A stretch of 64,000 bases of DNA from Paenibacillus sp. BJ-4. GTDB taxonomy: Bacteria > Bacillota > Bacilli > Paenibacillales > Paenibacillaceae. Below are positions 52,617-61,840 of this stretch, piece by piece. Position 1 is the first letter of the stretch, and every line of letters begins with the position of its first letter. The stretch spans positions 124,001-188,000 of the forward strand of contig NZ_JAIVEM010000027.1 of assembly GCF_020404765.1 (NCBI RefSeq), in the 5' to 3' direction. The translations under genes were made by a program, and so were the position numbers. The notes under the pieces were generated by a model. That model had not been told where the DNA came from. It saw nothing but the letters and a program-made list of their open reading frames with translations, and made no database searches.

Positions 52617-54776
52617 TTAACGGCCAAACTCCTTATCGATTATTTTATTGTGAGCCGGCGCCACTTCCGGGGCTACCGAGTTGATGCACGTTACCAAAAT
52701 ATGCTGCCCGCCTAGAGATCCGCCGGCTCTCGATTCAAATCCGAAAGTACCGCCGGCATGCCCCCAGTAGGATTGCCCGTCCGCTGTTTTTACTTCATAA
52801 ATCCCTAGTCCGACCTTACCTAAAGGTGAATCTACTGTTGTGAGCATCTGGTCCATCATCTCTTGATTTAGAAGCTTTCCGCCCAACAGCGCACTGAAGA
52901 AGGTGGTCAAATCTTTGGTTGTTGAGACCATATCTCCGGCTGCATTTGCCCATGATTGATTCATTTCTGTTAAATCATACAAATGACCCGATCTGTCCAT
53001 ATTATATCCTGTGGCATGCTTACCCGGAATATCGTGACTATTTTCCATTACAAATGTCCCTGTCATCCCGAGCGGTTCGATGAACCGTTTCCTGATCTGC
53101 TCCGCATACGTATCTCCTGTTACCTTCTGAATAATTTGACCGGCTAGTATAGTATTCATGTTGGAATAGTTCCAGCCCTTCCCTGGCGCAAATACAGGCG
53201 GCTTTGAAAGTCCCAAGCTGATAAGCTCATCGGTGGAATAGTAACGGTATGGATTTTGAGGCAAGGTAATATCTCGAAAATTATTATCAGTATAGCTCGC
53301 AAGCCCACTTGTATGGTTCAATAACTGACGAATCGTAATTTTGTTGGCGTCATACCCGTTACCCTTTATGACCCCCGGCAGCCATTTTTCGACCGAATCA
53401 TCCAGGTTCAATTGTTTCTCCTCAGCCAACTGCAATACAACGGTAGCAGTGAATGTCTTTGTGATGCTTCCAATACGGAATGAAAAATCCGGCTCCACCG
53501 GGCGTGGCACTTCGAAACTGGCAGTACCCGTAGCGTAGGACCAACGTTCCCCATCCTGTAGCCCGCCTGCTACGACACTTGGAACTCTTTTGTTGGTAAC
53601 TACTTGATCCATGACGCGTTTGACTTCTTCCCGATGCTTGCTTTTCTTTTCCTTCTCCTTGAGTTCTTTTTTTGCTTCTATTGCGAATTCCGACGCTAAA
53701 ATATCGTTGATATGTTTATCCGCATCTCCTAGTACATTGATATTTATCGAGATGACATGTTGACCGTCTTCCGTTCCGCCTGCAAAGTTGGTAAATCCGG
53801 GAATACCGCCGCCATGTCCCCATACGATGGCGCCGTCCGGCAGCTTTGTTTCGTGTATGCCAAGTCCATACTTTCCATATGGGGAGTCAGCTGTGCTGGT
53901 CATCATTTCCTTCTGCATCTCTGGTGTCAACAGCTTTCCGCCTAATAAGGCGCGGAAAAACGTCGTCAAGTCTTCCCCTGTCGAGATCATGTCTCCGCCG
54001 GCGTTAGCAAACGATGGGTTAAGCACAGTAATATCTACTAATTTACTTCCAATGTTCAAGTAGCCGCGGGCATTTTTTTTCGGAATATCCGCCGAGCTGC
54101 CGGGAAGGAACGTTTCTTTAAGTTGAAGTGGTTCAATAATTCGTTTCTTAATCTGCTCCGCATATGTTTCCCCGGTGACTTTCTTGATAATGAGGCCAAT
54201 AATCGCGTAATTCGTGTTCGAGTATGCCCACCCTGTTACCGGCTTTAACTCCAAGCCGCGGGCGATTAACTGCTCAGCTGTATAATTTTCGCCAGGATTT
54301 GTGAGTAATTTAGTCTTGAGTTCTGGAGTCAAGTAGTCTGGAAGTCCGCTTGTTTGATTTAGCAATTGACGAATCTTAATTTTATTGCCGTCGTGCCCAT
54401 TGCCCTGTATGAGCCCCGGCAGCCATTTCTCCACCGTATCATCAAGGGACAGCTTCTTCTCGCCAGCAAGCTGCAAGGCAACCGTAGCGACAAACGTCTT
54501 CGTTGTACTTCCGATCCGGAAAGAGGAGTCGGCGTCCACCTTATGGTTTCTTTCGATATTCCCTTCACCGGAAGCATATGACCAACTCGCATCTCCTTTC
54601 TTCACGGTAACGACAACGCCTGGAATATTGTCGGTATTGGCAGCTTTATCGATTGCTTGATAGGTTGCCGTCTGACCCGCTGCGTGGACAGTTTCATAAG
54701 CAGGGAATATCAGTGTACCCGCCAATATAGCTGTTAAAGTAAGTGCAACTCCTTTTTGAATGGTGAATGATTTCAT
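52617..54776 (-). CDS. Secreted serine hydrolase with two tandem beta-lactamase-family domains
   Basis: A 719-residue protein with a signal peptide (KGVALTLTAILAGTLIFP then AYETVHAAG). Each half carries the class C motifs: STTK, YSN and WGHGGG in the first (about residues 93, 185 and 315) and SITK, YSN and WGHAGG in the second (about 430-690). Two complete D-Ala-D-Ala carboxypeptidase/beta-lactamase-like domains in one chain point to an internal duplication. It may act on cell-wall peptides outside the cell. The start is ATG 54776, with GAGCGATTG upstream. Confidence 0.88.
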   Translation of the reverse strand: MKSFTIQKGVALTLTAILAGTLIFPAYETVHAAGQTATYQAIDKAANTDNIPGVVVTVKKGDASWSYASGEGNIERNHKVDADSSFRIGSTTKTFVATVALQLAGEKKLSLDDTVEKWLPGLIQGNGHDGNKIKIRQLLNQTSGLPDYLTPELKTKLLTNPGENYTAEQLIARGLELKPVTGWAYSNTNYAIIGLIIKKVTGETYAEQIKKRIIEPLQLKETFLPGSSADIPKKNARGYLNIGSKLVDITVLNPSFANAGGDMISTGEDLTTFFRALLGGKLLTPEMQKEMMTSTADSPYGKYGLGIHETKLPDGAIVWGHGGGIPGFTNFAGGTEDGQHVISININVLGDADKHINDILASEFAIEAKKELKEKEKKSKHREEVKRVMDQVVTNKRVPSVVAGGLQDGERWSYATGTASFEVPRPVEPDFSFRIGSITKTFTATVVLQLAEEKQLNLDDSVEKWLPGVIKGNGYDANKITIRQLLNHTSGLASYTDNNFRDITLPQNPYRYYSTDELISLGLSKPPVFAPGKGWNYSNMNTILAGQIIQKVTGDTYAEQIRKRFIEPLGMTGTFVMENSHDIPGKHATGYNMDRSGHLYDLTEMNQSWANAAGDMVSTTKDLTTFFSALLGGKLLNQEMMDQMLTTVDSPLGKVGLGIYEVKTADGQSYWGHAGGTFGFESRAGGSLGGQHILVTCINSVAPEVAPAHNKIIDKEFGR

Positions 54777-55439
54777 AACGCAATCGCTCCTATTATTTTA
54801 AAATGTTGTTCTGCTTTACCCCCTCACTTTACCTCCGATATTGTTAAATCGAACAGTGATAAAACCGCCAAGCTTTTGATGACATCGTACTTGGACCTGT
54901 CACATATACCGCATGACAAACTGTCAACTGTCTTATATGACGTGCTTGCTAAGATAGGGATCTCTAGTACAAAAGGTGTTAAGACAACAACCTTTACCGA
55001 TAGGCAAAAAAACATGCCCAGAATGAGTTGTTGTTCTAACTATGTTATTTGATAGAGCTCATACAACTTAGTTAGCAATGGATAAACTAAACTACCACGA
55101 CAATTAAACAAGAAGACTTCACTGGAAATTCCAGCAATTCATTTAGCAGCAATCTCCAAATTCATTGCTTCTTGTCATCAACCTAATTTTCTGAAATATC
55201 ATTGATGTTGTACTTTTTGATTTTCCCCGGAGGTGCCGAAATTCTCCAACCCGGCCATACATTTTTTTGATAGCAGTCGGAGAATGTTTCTTTACAGTTT
55301 TCTTTTCTTACCGTACTTTTGATTTTTTGCGCTCTTCTTTGGCTATTGCTGACGCCGTATATTAGAAGCTACTCGTTCAGTTTTTGTATTTTGAAGCTCC
55401 ATGCTTCGGCTTCCAAGTCAATTCATGCATCCACCTTGC
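54777..55439. other. Decayed intergenic region
   Basis: No intact gene. On the plus strand from about 54829 to 55050 an open frame reads HFTSDIVKSNSDKTAKLLMT and DLSHIPHDKLSTVLYDVLAK, which looks like real coding sequence but has no start site and matches no family I know. The rest is AT-rich without features. Confidence 0.35.
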
Positions 55440-55580
55440 TTTATTTAAAATAGCCGACCAGAAAACTAGGAATATAGATTGTAAAAGCAACGAAAGAGCC
55501 GAAGGTGATGAAGTAAAAAATGCTGAAAAACCACAGCTTTTCGTTACGATAAACCTGCTTGAGCTGATACTTCCAGGAGC
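55440..55580 (-). pseudogene. NarK-like nitrate/nitrite transporter fragment
   Basis: The minus strand reads QVYRNEKLWFFSIFYFITFG then SFVAFTIYIPSFLVGYF. This phrase (LWFFSIFYF-TFGSFVAF-IYLP-FL) is typical of NarK/NasA major-facilitator transporters. Stop codons and frame breaks surround it, so only a small piece survives. Confidence 0.5.
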
Positions 55581-55717
55581 TTCGGACGTGTTCTTAGGTG
55601 CCTTACTTTTCTTTTGGCTAATATTGGGCAGTGAGTTTACACCCACTGAGAACATAGCTCAGCCTATCCCAAGAAAGAAGCTCCCGACCGCAAATCCAGA
55701 AAAGTATAGGCTCCGGG

Positions 55718-56220
55718 AAGCCGTTCATTACCACGGGTCACCTTCACGAAAATGGACATACCGTGAACCATGCAGTGCTTGCAATGGCAGAGCGGGGTAT
55801 TCGGGCATCCATCGTCACGCTTTCACCGTCCGTGCACGGCGAAGGCGATAGGGCCTTTGTACCGATGATGATCAACATCGCCCGGGAGAAGGGCTTCGCC
55901 GCCTACATCGGCGACGGAACGAACCGCTGGCCGGCGGCTCTGTACCGACTGGCGCTGGAATCCGCCCCGGCGGGCTCACGGATGCTTGGCGTCGGCGATG
56001 TAGGCATTCCGTTCCGCGAGATCGCCGAGGTCATCGGGCGGCAATTGAACGTGCCGACGGTCAGCACCACACCTGAAGAAGCTGCTGCCCATTTCGGCTT
56101 TCTAGGCCCCATTGCGGCATTCGACATCGCAGGCGAGTCTGGCAACACGGGAGCTTCTGGGCTGGAAACCGATGCAGCCCGGACTGATCGCCGATCTCGA
56201 AGAAGGGCATTATTTTGCAT
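55718..56220 (+). pseudogene. Short-chain dehydrogenase/epimerase-like gene, frameshifted
   Basis: The plus strand shows KPFITTG, then HAVLAMAERGIRASIVTLSP, then SVHGEGDRAFVPMMINIARE and IGDGTNRWPAALYRLALE, and later IPFREIAEVIGRQLNVPT. The region resembles NAD-dependent epimerase/SDR proteins. The residues expected around HRLDAARL are missing in frame, the N-terminal NAD-binding end is gone, and near 56139 a frameshift separates the final TRELLGWKPMQPGLIADLEE from the rest. Probably a dead gene. Confidence 0.6.
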
Positions 56221-56225
56221 AAAAA

Positions 56226-56275
56226 AAGGAGGGTGTACCAACAGCCTTAAATGGCTGCTTGGGACACCCCCTTAT
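56226..56275. terminator. Terminator-like hairpin after the SDR relic
   Basis: AAGGAGGGTGT and ACACCCCCTT with inner CAACAGCC/GGCTGCTTG pairing form a long stem. Confidence 0.5.
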
Positions 56276-56312
56276 AATTACTTCGACTTTAGCTAATTGC
56301 ATCTGGCTGGAC

Positions 56313-56448
56313 TATGTTGTGACGATCGTTGCGCTGAATTGAACTGCTGCGTCCCCATTCGGCAGGAGAAGATGGGCGGCCAAGTCCGACTTCTCCAACA
56401 CGGTTTTGCCGTCCGGTAGCTTCTTCCGCATCATCATATCGCCGTGAT
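56313..56448 (-). pseudogene. Unrecognised C-terminal fragment
   Basis: Minus strand reads HGDMMMRKKLPDGKTVLEKS, then DLAAHLLLPNGDAAVQFSAT and a stop near 56313. It looks like the end of a small protein but no family was recognised, and no start is visible. Confidence 0.3.
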
Positions 56449-56963
56449 TCACTTCCCTCCGCTCCTTACGTTCCCTTTACTGCGACTCCCCCTCGCGCTT
56501 CGAACTTGAACCAGCAACCACACCCCCGCGAGAAAAGCCACTCCGATAAAAAAGAACTTCAAATATTGCTCAATGATGCTGAACATATATTGCCACTGCT
56601 CCCCGAAGAAATAGCCGATAAACTGCCGGACTCCAGGAATGAAGAAGCTGACCAGCAGCAATCGGTCCCCGTATTTGTCATAGTAGCGGCGCGTCTTCTC
56701 GACCAACTCCTGCTTGAGGAAGAGCCAGCGGCCGTAACGCTCGATCACAGGCATACCTGCCTTGTAGCCAATCACGTACGTGATGGTGACCCTATAATCG
56801 ATCCCGTCAGGGCCATCGCAATAGCCGACAGCCCATGAAGCACATCTTTAGAGGCTAAGAAACCGGTATAGGTCAAGGTGCTGTTGCCCGGCGGAATGGG
56901 GAGCGCGATGAAGTCCAGCGGCAAGCCGATGAGCAAGACCAGGTATCCATATTCGTGAAACAA
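56449..56963 (-). pseudogene. DedA-family membrane protein, frameshifted and internally deleted
   Basis: The N-terminal part (from ATG 56963) reads FHEYGYLVLLIGLPLDFIAL and TGSIIG, then a stop. The second frame continues VTITYVIGYKAGMPVIERYG and IPGVRQFIGYF. One missing base in a G run near 56795 explains the frame change. After IGYF the sequence jumps straight to FGEQWQYMF, so about 30 residues normally between these repeated IGYF words have been lost. DedA/SNARE-associated proteins help move lipid carriers across the membrane. It sits next to the glycolipid cluster and is a probable broken member. Confidence 0.7.
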
Positions 56964-56980
56964 TTGTTCAACTAACCCGA

Positions 56981-58195
56981 TCAGGTCTCATGAGCATTCT
57001 CCCTCTTGTGCTGCAAAGTCCCGCCAGCCGAGACAAGCTTGTTTTGCGGCAAAATCAAATAAAAAAGTGCAAGAACCGCCAGTAAAGCAGCGCTGATGCT
57101 AATGGCAGCGGCATTCGTATACTGGCTGGCTATCCATCCCCCGATGACCGGGCCAATCATAATACCGAGCCCTTCAATCCCGGAGAGTACTCCCCACCCG
57201 GTCCCCTTCTGATCCTCCGGAACAAGGTACGACAGCACCGCATTCCAGGCCGGAAGCACGGCTGAGTAAGACAATCCCAGCATAAAGGCAAACAGCATCG
57301 TTAATGCAGGCGGCGGCATGGATACGACTAACAGAGCCAATACGACCGTAAGCGATACGAAACCGGCGAACAGCATTTGCTTGTGCCCCCATCGATCGGC
57401 CAGCTTTCCCATCGGGACAAGAAACAGCATCGCGCCGGCTCCGCCTAATATGAGCATTAGCGAATATTGCGGCTGGCTCAGACCGAGATGGTCAGCGGCA
57501 AAACCGGGCAGTATCGGCAGCATCAGTCCCGCGGCGGTCATCTGCAGGACCATGCCTGGCAGCAGCCATTTCAGCTGAACGAGTCTTCTTCGCAGTCCTG
57601 CCGCTTGTTCGGCAAAGCTGACGTTCTGGAGATGCAAGGGGGTTGTTCTGTTAATCCCGAACGATGCGATGCAGCCGACGGCGAGCAGCGCAACCATCAG
57701 CCGGAAGGCAGGTTCGAAGCCATAATCGAAGGTGAGATTGATTGTGACCGGCCCCAGACCGATGCAGGCCAGCCACACGGTGTATATCGCCCCAATCTGG
57801 GCCGCCCGCTCCGTCAGCCGGATTTTCTCCAGACAAATGAGCCATATAGGCGACGCCCCCATCCCAAGCATCACGGAACCGGCAACGAGCCCCCAGGCAT
57901 ACGGACTAAAGAACACGGCGGCTAGTCCGGACAGCATCAGGACGAAAGTGGCGGGCAGCAGCCAGCGCAGCGAAAACCTGTCCAGCAAATATCCAGCCAC
58001 ACATTTAATCAGCGTATCGGCTGTATAATGAAGCGAGACGGCAAGACCGACCAAAGCAACGGTTTGCCCCGACTCGTTGACGGCAAAGTTCGGCAGGAAC
58101 GAGAACAAGAAAGCGCTTCGGACAAACTCTGTGCAAAAAAGCACCGTGAACAGCGTCAGAGTAGAAAGCTTGAACGCGCTCCTCCCGCTCATCAT
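56981..58195 (-). CDS. MFS transporter
   Basis: A 404-residue protein with twelve transmembrane segments and the MFS motif A-like phrase MGKLADRWGHKQ between helices 8 and 9. It overlaps the start of the glycosyltransferase gene (ATGA). In Staphylococcus aureus an MFS flippase (LtaA) is paired with a diglucosyldiacylglycerol synthase (YpfP), so a glycolipid flippase role is plausible. A drug exporter is the alternative. AAGGGGGGG precedes the ATG. Confidence 0.82.
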   Translation of the reverse strand: MMSGRSAFKLSTLTLFTVLFCTEFVRSAFLFSFLPNFAVNESGQTVALVGLAVSLHYTADTLIKCVAGYLLDRFSLRWLLPATFVLMLSGLAAVFFSPYAWGLVAGSVMLGMGASPIWLICLEKIRLTERAAQIGAIYTVWLACIGLGPVTINLTFDYGFEPAFRLMVALLAVGCIASFGINRTTPLHLQNVSFAEQAAGLRRRLVQLKWLLPGMVLQMTAAGLMLPILPGFAADHLGLSQPQYSLMLILGGAGAMLFLVPMGKLADRWGHKQMLFAGFVSLTVVLALLVVSMPPPALTMLFAFMLGLSYSAVLPAWNAVLSYLVPEDQKGTGWGVLSGIEGLGIMIGPVIGGWIASQYTNAAAISISAALLAVLALFYLILPQNKLVSAGGTLQHKRENAHET

Positions 58196-59334
58196 ATTCC
58201 CCCCCTTCTTAAGGGACTTGCCTCAGGAAACAAATGCCGGACAATATGGTCCGCAGCCGTTTTCTGCCTTGCTGCGAGCAGCCCGTTCATCATCGACTGC
58301 TTGATCGGCTCAGAGGAGATCATCGCTTGTATCTGCAACACCAGATCATGAATCGTAAAGGCCACGACTGCCGCTCCTTTGCGCTGCAAATACAGGGCAT
58401 TTTCCTTCTCCTGCCCCAGAAACGGATTTAGGATGAAAATCGGAACCCCGGCCTGAATCGTCTCGGATAGTGTAACGCCTCCCGCTTTCGTGATGACGCA
58501 GCAGGCGCTGCTCATCAGAACATGCAATTGATCGGTGAAGCCGAATACATCCACTCTTGCATCATCCGCCCAGCTCTCCGCAAGCCTCCGTCTCCATCCT
58601 TCCTGCCGGCCGCAAATCACTTGAATGCGGACGCCTGACAAGAGCAGCAGCTTCCCGATGAGCCTCGATAGCGAATGCAATGTGCCGCAGGCGTTAGCCA
58701 TAAGCAGAATCACATGCTCATCTGCTTCTTTAACGGAGCCGGAACCGATCATTGCCGCATCATGAAATGACTCCCTGACCGGAATTCCGGTCACGGTAAT
58801 ACGACTCTCGGGGACGCCCTGCCTGACCATGGCCTCTTTCACGTCGCTGGCAGGGACAAAATAATGATCCGGCTTGGCGAACAGCCATCTTCGGTGAACG
58901 TCAAAGTCCGTTATGACAACAGCAGTCCGGGGACGGATCGCAGATAATGCCTCGCTGCTTGGCAAGCTGCCGAACGGGAATGTATAAATGATGACTTCCG
59001 GCTGGTACTGGAGGATGATTTTCTTGAGCCTGTCGCCGCCAAGACTGTTCATCCAGGCTGCGATCTTTCCCTTCATGGGAAGCTGGTTGGTCAGATGGTA
59101 GGTCCATCCGTAATAGGGAATGCCCAGGCTGGCTGCATACGGGCTTTGCCGGTACAGAAAGCGGATTATTTTGTTCAGCACAGGATAAGCTTCCCGGAAC
59201 AAGTCGACAACCGCCACCTGGCTATAACCATTGCGAATCAAGCTTTGCTGCAACACCTTGGACACCTGATGATGACCTTCTCCGTAATCGGCCGTTAAAA
59301 TTAAAATTTGCGGTTCCTGTCCCACTATTGTCAC
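58192..59334 (-). CDS. MGDG-synthase-like glycosyltransferase
   Basis: A 380-residue GT28-type enzyme with LTADYGEGHHQVSKVLQQ at the N-terminus, TDFDVHRRWLF in the centre and TKAGGVTLSETIQAGVP plus GQEKENA near the C-terminus. Related to UgtP/YpfP. It overlaps the MFS gene by four bases and is 13 bases downstream of the NodB deacetylase gene. The initiator is probably GTG at 59334, after GAGG; a GTG three codons later is possible. Confidence 0.88.
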   Translation of the reverse strand: MTIVGQEPQILILTADYGEGHHQVSKVLQQSLIRNGYSQVAVVDLFREAYPVLNKIIRFLYRQSPYAASLGIPYYGWTYHLTNQLPMKGKIAAWMNSLGGDRLKKIILQYQPEVIIYTFPFGSLPSSEALSAIRPRTAVVITDFDVHRRWLFAKPDHYFVPASDVKEAMVRQGVPESRITVTGIPVRESFHDAAMIGSGSVKEADEHVILLMANACGTLHSLSRLIGKLLLLSGVRIQVICGRQEGWRRRLAESWADDARVDVFGFTDQLHVLMSSACCVITKAGGVTLSETIQAGVPIFILNPFLGQEKENALYLQRKGAAVVAFTIHDLVLQIQAMISSEPIKQSMMNGLLAARQKTAADHIVRHLFPEASPLRRGGI

Positions 59335-59347
59335 CTCATTTCACTTG

Positions 59348-60049
59348 TCAAGCCATTTCATCTAGACGAACGAATTGCAAGTTGCGTCCCTGTAATTGAT
59401 GCAGTACTTCCTCCAGAGCCCGAAGCATAAAATATGGCGCGTGACGGTCCGCTCCCGGCGAATCTCCGCTGTCATGCAGCAAAATAACAGATCCGTCCGT
59501 AATTCCGTTCAGCAGCGTTGCCTTCAGCTTCTTGCGGCAGCTTCTACTGCGCCAGTCCCCCGCCTTCAAGGACCAGAGTACGATGCGGTACGATTTGGGA
59601 TGAAAGAAATCGAAAGCGTTCATGAGCCCCCATGGCGGACGATAGTGATCCGGCCTTTTTCCAATTATGGATTCAATAATATCTGCGGTCCGTTTCATAT
59701 GATCACGCCGCACCGTCCAGGGAAGCATCAGCCAATTGGAGGTGTGATCGTAATTGTGGATTCCAATCTGATGACCTTCACGATCCATTCTTCTGATCAG
59801 ATCCGGGTGCAGTTCCGCCTGCGAGCCAAGCACGAAGAATGTGGCCTTCACTTGATAATCCTGCAATAAATCCAATAATTCCGGTGTATACCTCGGATGC
59901 GGCCCATCGTCGAACGTGAACGCTACCTGGTTCTTGGTCGTTCCCTTACGAAAGGCTCCAAATCTGATCATTCGTGGCAGAAAACTAGGAATAAGCATAT
60001 ACAGACTGATGAAGCCTATGAGCCCAATCAACAAATATTTAACAAGCAA
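59348..60049 (-). CDS. NodB-type polysaccharide deacetylase
   Basis: A 233-residue protein. An N-terminal hydrophobic anchor (YLLIGLIGFISLYMLIPSFL) precedes the NodB domain: FTFDDGPHPRYT with the two aspartates, GIHNYDHTSN for metal-binding histidines, RPPWG and LLHDSG. It removes acetyl groups from N-acetylated sugars on the outer face of the membrane. The start is TTG 60049 after AAGGGGG. Confidence 0.9.
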   Translation of the reverse strand: MLVKYLLIGLIGFISLYMLIPSFLPRMIRFGAFRKGTTKNQVAFTFDDGPHPRYTPELLDLLQDYQVKATFFVLGSQAELHPDLIRRMDREGHQIGIHNYDHTSNWLMLPWTVRRDHMKRTADIIESIIGKRPDHYRPPWGLMNAFDFFHPKSYRIVLWSLKAGDWRSRSCRKKLKATLLNGITDGSVILLHDSGDSPGADRHAPYFMLRALEEVLHQLQGRNLQFVRLDEMA

Positions 60050-60079
60050 CGTCTTTATCCCCCTTAGTTAAAATTAAGC

Positions 60080-61246
60080 TTAAGCATACTGCTGCAAGGA
60101 GCAAACCCATTTTTCTTTCTGTGTATCGCTCTGCATGCTCATAATTTGCATGACCGCATGTCTGGCGGAATCCTCCTGTCTGCACAGCCCTGCTTTCTCC
60201 CTCATTTCTTCCAATAGGGAAGGCTGTTGAACCAGCCGCTGAAGCTGATCCTGCAAATTGTCAATCTGACATAGATACGCTACTCCCGCTTGAATCAAAT
60301 AATCGGCATTATCCTTTTCCTGCCCCAGCCGTGGCTCCAGCAGCAGCATGGGAAGCTGAAGCGCCAGCGCTTCGGAGGTCGTCAGTCCGCCCGGCTTGGT
60401 AATCAATACGTCTGCGGACGCCATCCATTCATGGATTCCCTCCAGGAAGCCTGTCGGCATGACGTTATCCCTGTCTCCCAACGCTTCATGCAGGCGGTTC
60501 AGCAGCTTCACATTGCGTCCGCATACGATGACAAATTGCACGTTAGGGGGAAAAGAGTCAGATTGCATTTGCTCGATGAAGGATTTATCGATAATCCCGC
60601 AGCCGCCGCCCATCACCAGTACGACAAAGGCGTCAAGAGCCAAGGCCAGCTTCTCGCGTAGCCGGTCTTTATTGTCGGTCAGACTGTAGGATGGGCGAAC
60701 AGGGATGCCCGTTACAGCAATTTTGTGGTCAGCAACGCCTTTTCTCTGCAGAGCTGCACGCACGCCTTCGGAGCCAACCAGATACAGATCCGTAAACGGA
60801 TGTATCCAATAGCTGTGATCGGAATGGTCGGTAATGACCGTTGCCGCAGGCAGATTCGTCATCCCTTTTTCCTTAAGCAAGGAAATGGCGGCTGATGCCA
60901 GCGGGAACGTGCTGACAATCAACGTCGGCTGTTCCTCATTCAGAAGTTTGAGCAGCCGCTGCAGGCTGGTCGTGAGAAAATGCTTCAGGAAGAAAGTAAG
61001 TGTACTGTCCGTCCGGGTCTTCTGATACATATATCCGTATGAGGAGGGAAAATGCTTCACCCATTGCAGGAAGCAATACCGTTCAACCACATGCATGCGG
61101 GGATGGATCCATTGCATAAAGTCGACCACCTCTACTCCCAGTTTGTACAGCACCGATGCCTCCAAAATCGCCTTGGCCGCCTGCATATGTCCATCCCCGA
61201 GCGCGCCGGACAGAATCAGCAGCTTTTCCCGTTTCATGCTATTCAT
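60080..61246 (-). CDS. MGDG-synthase-like glycosyltransferase
   Basis: A 388-residue GT28-type enzyme: ILSGALGDGHMQAAKAILEA, then TKPGGLTTSEALALQLPMLL and GQEKDNADY. Third family member in this window. I start at ATG 61246 after GAAGGAGG. It is 30 bases upstream of the deacetylase gene and follows the PAP2 gene by 24 bases. Confidence 0.88.
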   Translation of the reverse strand: MNSMKREKLLILSGALGDGHMQAAKAILEASVLYKLGVEVVDFMQWIHPRMHVVERYCFLQWVKHFPSSYGYMYQKTRTDSTLTFFLKHFLTTSLQRLLKLLNEEQPTLIVSTFPLASAAISLLKEKGMTNLPAATVITDHSDHSYWIHPFTDLYLVGSEGVRAALQRKGVADHKIAVTGIPVRPSYSLTDNKDRLREKLALALDAFVVLVMGGGCGIIDKSFIEQMQSDSFPPNVQFVIVCGRNVKLLNRLHEALGDRDNVMPTGFLEGIHEWMASADVLITKPGGLTTSEALALQLPMLLLEPRLGQEKDNADYLIQAGVAYLCQIDNLQDQLQRLVQQPSLLEEMREKAGLCRQEDSARHAVMQIMSMQSDTQKEKWVCSLQQYA

Positions 61247-61270
61247 CAACAATCGCCTCCTTCGTGAAAT

Positions 61271-61840
61271 TTAACTATGCATGAACAAAACAACCAGCAC
61301 CGCCGTTAGGAATCCGACCATCCCACCAGCCACACAATCGATTGGATAGTGATAGCCCCAATAAACCCGGGATATGGCCACCAACAAGGCCAGACCAATC
61401 AAGACAAGCATAATTGCCGGCGATGAGGCCAACATAAAAGGTGTAACCAGGGCGAAAATAGCGGTTGTATGGCCGGATGGGAAGGAATAATCCTTCAACG
61501 GGAATTTGCCTACCTTTACCTGCTCCAGCTTGCGGAAAGGCCGGTCTCTGCGCACCTTTCTCTTGATCAGGACAGCAACGATATGGCTAACGACCAGTGC
61601 GATCAAGCTTTGCAGCCCGATTCTGCTGAACTCCCCCTCGGCGAACCATGCCAAGGACACTGCGCAAATGATGGTAAACAAAGCTCCGCCCAAATGGGTA
61701 ATCCATCCGAACAATCGGTCCAGGGCCCGACTGCTCAGCCGATGGTTGCACCAGAAGAACATCGTTTGATCAATTCGCCTTATCCACTGCATCCTGCTTT
61801 CCGCCTCCGTTCCCTGTTTTTTCGATCGGTTGATGTTCAT
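61271..61840 (-). CDS. PAP2-family phosphatase
   Basis: A 189-residue membrane protein with the three PAP2 motifs: KRKVRRDRP (K-x6-RP), PSGHT and SRVYWGYHYPID (SR-x5-H-x3-D). It removes phosphate from lipid phosphates, for example undecaprenyl pyrophosphate or phosphatidic acid. The start overlaps the end of the VTT gene by 71 bases; GAGGAAG is eight bases before ATG 61840. The alternative start at 61792 would shorten it by 16 residues and overlap less. Confidence 0.92.
   Translation of the reverse strand: MNINRSKKQGTEAESRMQWIRRIDQTMFFWCNHRLSSRALDRLFGWITHLGGALFTIICAVSLAWFAEGEFSRIGLQSLIALVVSHIVAVLIKRKVRRDRPFRKLEQVKVGKFPLKDYSFPSGHTTAIFALVTPFMLASSPAIMLVLIGLALLVAISRVYWGYHYPIDCVAGGMVGFLTAVLVVLFMHS

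Noticed and set aside
60668..60679. CTTTATTGTCGG inside a glycosyltransferase gene
   Set aside because: Single match in a conserved coding region, far from the island.
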